DNA of 8,182 nucleotides, from assembly GCA_900759575.1 (NCBI GenBank), contig CAAEVU010000067.1, forward strand, positions 1 through 8,182. Direction: 5' to 3'. Made by a program: the position numbers and the translations under genes. Position 1 is the first letter of the stretch. Each line of letters begins with the position of its first letter. The notes below the pieces were generated by a model. It saw only the letters and a list, made by a program, of their open reading frames with translations. It ran no database searches and was not told the origin of the DNA. Positions 6,734 to 8,182 of this stretch are shown here, in pieces. The DNA is from Clostridia bacterium. Its GTDB lineage: Bacteria > Bacillota > Clostridia > Oscillospirales > Acutalibacteraceae.

Positions 6734-7595
6734 TACTTTTTCTACAAGCTTCCATTTTTTCCGCCAACCATGGCAGATGGGTTTCGAATTTTGGCCCGAA
6801 TCGATGGTCCTGGCTCTTTTCAAAAGTGGTCTCGATAGTACGCCATGTAAATTCCGTGGCGATTTCACAGGCTGTTTCCAGTTGAGCCCCGTTCAGCAGC
6901 CCGCCCAAAAGCGCCGAGGCGAAAAGATCTCCTGTACCGTGATAAAATCCCTCGATGCGATCGGTGAGGAACAATTCCATCCGGTCGGTACGAGAATCGT
7001 AGCAGGCCGTACCCAAGCTTCCCGCTTTCAGCCAGACCCCGGTAAGCACTGCCATTTTGGGTCCCAGCTTACACAATTCATGCAGGATCTCTTCCACCTG
7101 CTCCCGGGTATAGGGACCCGGATCGTACTCCCGCTCCAACAGATGACAGGCTTCTGTCATGTTGGGGACCACAATATCCGCTTTCCGGCAAAGACGCCCC
7201 ATACCATCGGCCATTTCCTGAGTATACGTTTGATATAACTTTCCCCCATCCCCCATGACAGGGTCCACCATAATCATGGTATCTTTCTCCCGGAACCAGT
7301 CAAAGATCTCTTCTACCAGGCCAATTTGTCCGGCACTTCCCAAAAATCCGCTGTACAGGGACTGGAAGTGACACCCTACCTGTTTCCAGTGCTTTGCCAT
7401 GGGAAGCAGGTCATCGGTCAAATCTCGGTAGGTAAAGCCGGTGAATCCACCTGTATGGGTGGACAAAACTGCCGTGGGCATGACGGAAGTTTCCACCCCG
7501 CAGCAGGAAAGCACCGGAAGCGCCACCGTCAACGAGCACTTCCCCACCCCGGAAATATCGTGGATGGCCAGGCAGCTCATTTCCTTATATACCAC
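6723..7595 (-). CDS. pdxK: Pyridoxal/pyridoxamine kinase (PLP salvage, ribokinase superfamily)
   Basis: A 290-residue cytoplasmic kinase that phosphorylates B6 vitamers with ATP. The N-terminus carries LAIHDISGVGKCSLTVALP (9-27) and PTAVLSTHTGGF (40-51), typical of the Firmicute pyridoxamine kinase branch. Later come MVDPVMGDGGKLY (109-121), NMTEA (145-149) and HGTGDLFASALLGG (219-232), with D223 in the GTGD anion-hole/catalytic-base position. Length is normal. GTG at 7595 was chosen because an AGGTGG site lies about 9 nt upstream. ATG at 7580 is an alternative, but its AAGG is only 2 nt away. The gene has its own promoter (7632-7660). PLP is the cofactor of the aminotransferases that make aryl-2-oxoacids, so its place before the ior operon may be functional; that is inference. 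An alternative activity on a related pyrimidine is less likely given the motifs. Confidence 0.92.
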   Translation of the reverse strand: MVYKEMSCLAIHDISGVGKCSLTVALPVLSCCGVETSVMPTAVLSTHTGGFTGFTYRDLTDDLLPMAKHWKQVGCHFQSLYSGFLGSAGQIGLVEEIFDWFREKDTMIMVDPVMGDGGKLYQTYTQEMADGMGRLCRKADIVVPNMTEACHLLEREYDPGPYTREQVEEILHELCKLGPKMAVLTGVWLKAGSLGTACYDSRTDRMELFLTDRIEGFYHGTGDLFASALLGGLLNGAQLETACEIATEFTWRTIETTFEKSQDHRFGPKFETHLPWLAEKMEACRKSIAN

Positions 7596-7631
7596 TGTGA
7601 TACACCACCTTTTTAAAACTGTAACGGAACA

Positions 7632-7660
7632 AGTGTAGTACAGCGGAAAGGGAATGTCAA
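7632..7660 (-). promoter_or_regulatory. Sigma-A-type promoter for the pyridoxamine kinase gene
   Basis: On the minus strand there is a consensus TTGACA (7660-7655), a 17-nt spacer and TACACT (7637-7632, 4/6 match). The predicted start is near 7625, giving a leader of about 30 nt before the GTG at 7595. It points away from the plus-strand promoter at 7734-7762. Confidence 0.7.
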
Positions 7661-7733
7661 ACTGCATTGCACCCAGTTTAGCCATTATTCCTACACATCC
7701 CACGAAAGCAGCCTTTTTCGGCCAAACAAGGGA

Positions 7734-7762
7734 TTTACAAACAGGGAGAAAAATGATAAACT
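7734..7762 (+). promoter_or_regulatory. Sigma-A-type promoter for the 35-residue membrane protein gene
   Basis: TTTACA (7734-7739, 5/6), a 17-nt spacer and TAAACT (7757-7762, 4/6), preceded by TG at 7754-7755 to give an extended -10. Transcription would start near 7769, about 45 nt before the ATG at 7815. With the kinase promoter it forms a divergent promoter pair about 75 bp apart. Confidence 0.6.
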
Positions 7763-7814
7763 ATAAGTTAATTATCGGCTTTTGGGAAAATCTACTCCGG
7801 AAAGGATGGACAGT

Positions 7815-7922
7815 ATGAAAGGCTACAATGATAAACGCAGAAAGTTATTTGTCCGGATCACTGCGGCGGTCCTGGCTGTCATGATGGTAGCCACTGTATT
7901 TTCCGCGTTGATTTTCCGCTAG
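7815..7922 (+). CDS. Small single-pass membrane protein, 35 aa, function unknown
   Basis: A 35-residue frame starting at ATG 7815 and ending at TAG 7920-7922, with GGAAAGGATGG ending about 5 nt before the start. The protein begins MKGYNDKRRKLFVR, which is strongly basic. The rest, from about residue 15 to 34, is a hydrophobic stretch of Ala, Val, Met, Ile and Leu with Ser/Thr, ending in Phe-Arg. By the positive-inside rule the basic N-terminus would be cytoplasmic, with a single membrane helix. A promoter at 7734-7762, a good ribosome site and protein-like composition support a real gene. In size and layout it recalls tiny Firmicute membrane proteins such as the stressosome-linked Prli42, but I cannot show homology. 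It is transcribed divergently from the kinase gene and directly precedes the tandem repeats. Confidence 0.72.
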   Translation: MKGYNDKRRKLFVRITAAVLAVMMVATVFSALIFR

Positions 7923-7924
7923 GG

Positions 7925-8182
7925 GTTGCACCCCGGGCAAGTCGAGTGGATAATTCTGCTAACCGCAGTGGCTTACCGCCCGACTGCAAGCGGCTTCTAG
8001 GCAAAAACCTGTACTAGGCTGCGCCCCGGGCAAGTCGAGCGGGCAGCTTAGCTAACCGCGGTGGCTTACCGCCCGACTGTAAGCACCTTCTGGGCGAAAC
8101 CTGTAGCTGCGCCCCGGCAAGTCGAATGGGCAGCGGAAGCAGACCTCTTTCGCTCACTGCCCGGCTACAAACTAATTTCCAG
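7925..8182. repeat. Tandem repeat array, about 90-bp unit: two near-full copies plus a diverged third
   Basis: Copy 1 is 7925-8017, copy 2 is 8018-8105 and copy 3 runs from 8106 to the window edge. Copies 1 and 2 keep a constant 93-nt offset for most of their length and are about 80-85% identical by hand alignment. The most conserved blocks are CCCCGGGCAAGTCGAG (7931-7946 and 8024-8039) and GTGGCTTACCGCCCGACTG (7968-7986 and 8061-8079). Copy 3 keeps only the first part (GCTGCGCCCCGGCAAGTCGA) and then diverges into a different hairpin. No convincing reading frame or U-tract terminator is visible on either strand. The unit is too long for a CRISPR repeat, and the copies follow each other without spacers. 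The array may continue past the window. Confidence 0.85.
8128..8162. repeat. Hairpin in the third repeat copy
   Basis: GGGC (8128-8131) pairs with GCCC (8159-8162). Directly inside it AGCGGAA (8132-8138) pairs with TTTCGCT (8148-8154), including one G:T pair, around a 9-nt loop, with CACT bulged on the 3' side. An alternative pairing is GGGCAG with CTGCCC. It lacks a T-run on either side, so it is not a standard terminator. It replaces the central part of the unit seen in copies 1 and 2. Confidence 0.55.

Noticed and set aside
7706..7725. Small inverted repeat GCC-TTTTTC-GGC between the divergent genes
   Set aside because: Only three to four base pairs, not better than chance, and not positioned after any gene end.
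8031..8060. Resemblance of GCAAGTCGAGCGG...CTAACCG to the 5' part of 16S rRNA
   Set aside because: The similarity is a short stretch. It recurs every ~90 bp, and the flanking bases do not continue as rRNA, so this is a coincidental word match.
7925..8182. CRISPR array or integron attC sites
   Set aside because: The repeats are ~90 bp, contiguous and diverged with no unique spacers, and no GTTRRRY/RYYYAAC core pairs are arranged as in attC sites.

Overview
This 8.2 kb window looks like chromosomal DNA from an anaerobic, spore-forming Firmicute, most likely a Clostridia/Oscillospiraceae-type gut organism. Three signs support this: a cotJ spore-coat operon, an indolepyruvate:ferredoxin oxidoreductase (an anaerobe enzyme), and moderately GC-rich coding DNA with clear Shine-Dalgarno sites. 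The taxon is an inference from gene content, not from a marker gene.

Almost everything is on the minus strand. From right to left in transcription order: a pyridoxal/pyridoxamine kinase gene with its own sigma-A-type promoter (6723-7595); a four-gene aryl-acid operon, paaK-like ligase A (5281-6606), iorA (3543-5267), iorB (2859-3428) and paaK-like ligase B (1492-2796), with a promoter overlapping the end of the kinase gene; a tandem ACT-domain protein (961-1392) with a strong extended -10 promoter of its own and an intrinsic terminator at 914-946; and finally the spore-coat operon cotJA-cotJB-cotJC (788 down to the left edge, cotJC truncated by the window). On the plus strand at the right end there is a 35-residue single-pass membrane protein gene (7815-7922) with its own promoter. 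It is followed by about 260 bp of non-coding tandem repeats of roughly 90 bp that run to the window edge.

The central genes form one pathway. IorA/IorB interconverts aryl-2-oxoacids (indolepyruvate, phenylpyruvate, hydroxyphenylpyruvate) and aryl-acetyl-CoA with ferredoxin. The two AMP-forming ligases interconvert aryl-acetyl-CoA and the free arylacetates. The ACT protein is a plausible amino-acid sensor for the route, and the PLP-salvage kinase would serve the aminotransferases that feed it. The sequence does not tell whether the cell runs this as catabolism of aromatic amino acids or as assimilation of arylacetates by reductive carboxylation.

The least explained parts are the diverged tandem repeats at 7925-8182, a double-hairpin element of about 53 bp between iorA and iorB, and the small membrane protein gene. 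I found no clear sign of a wholly new multi-gene system.
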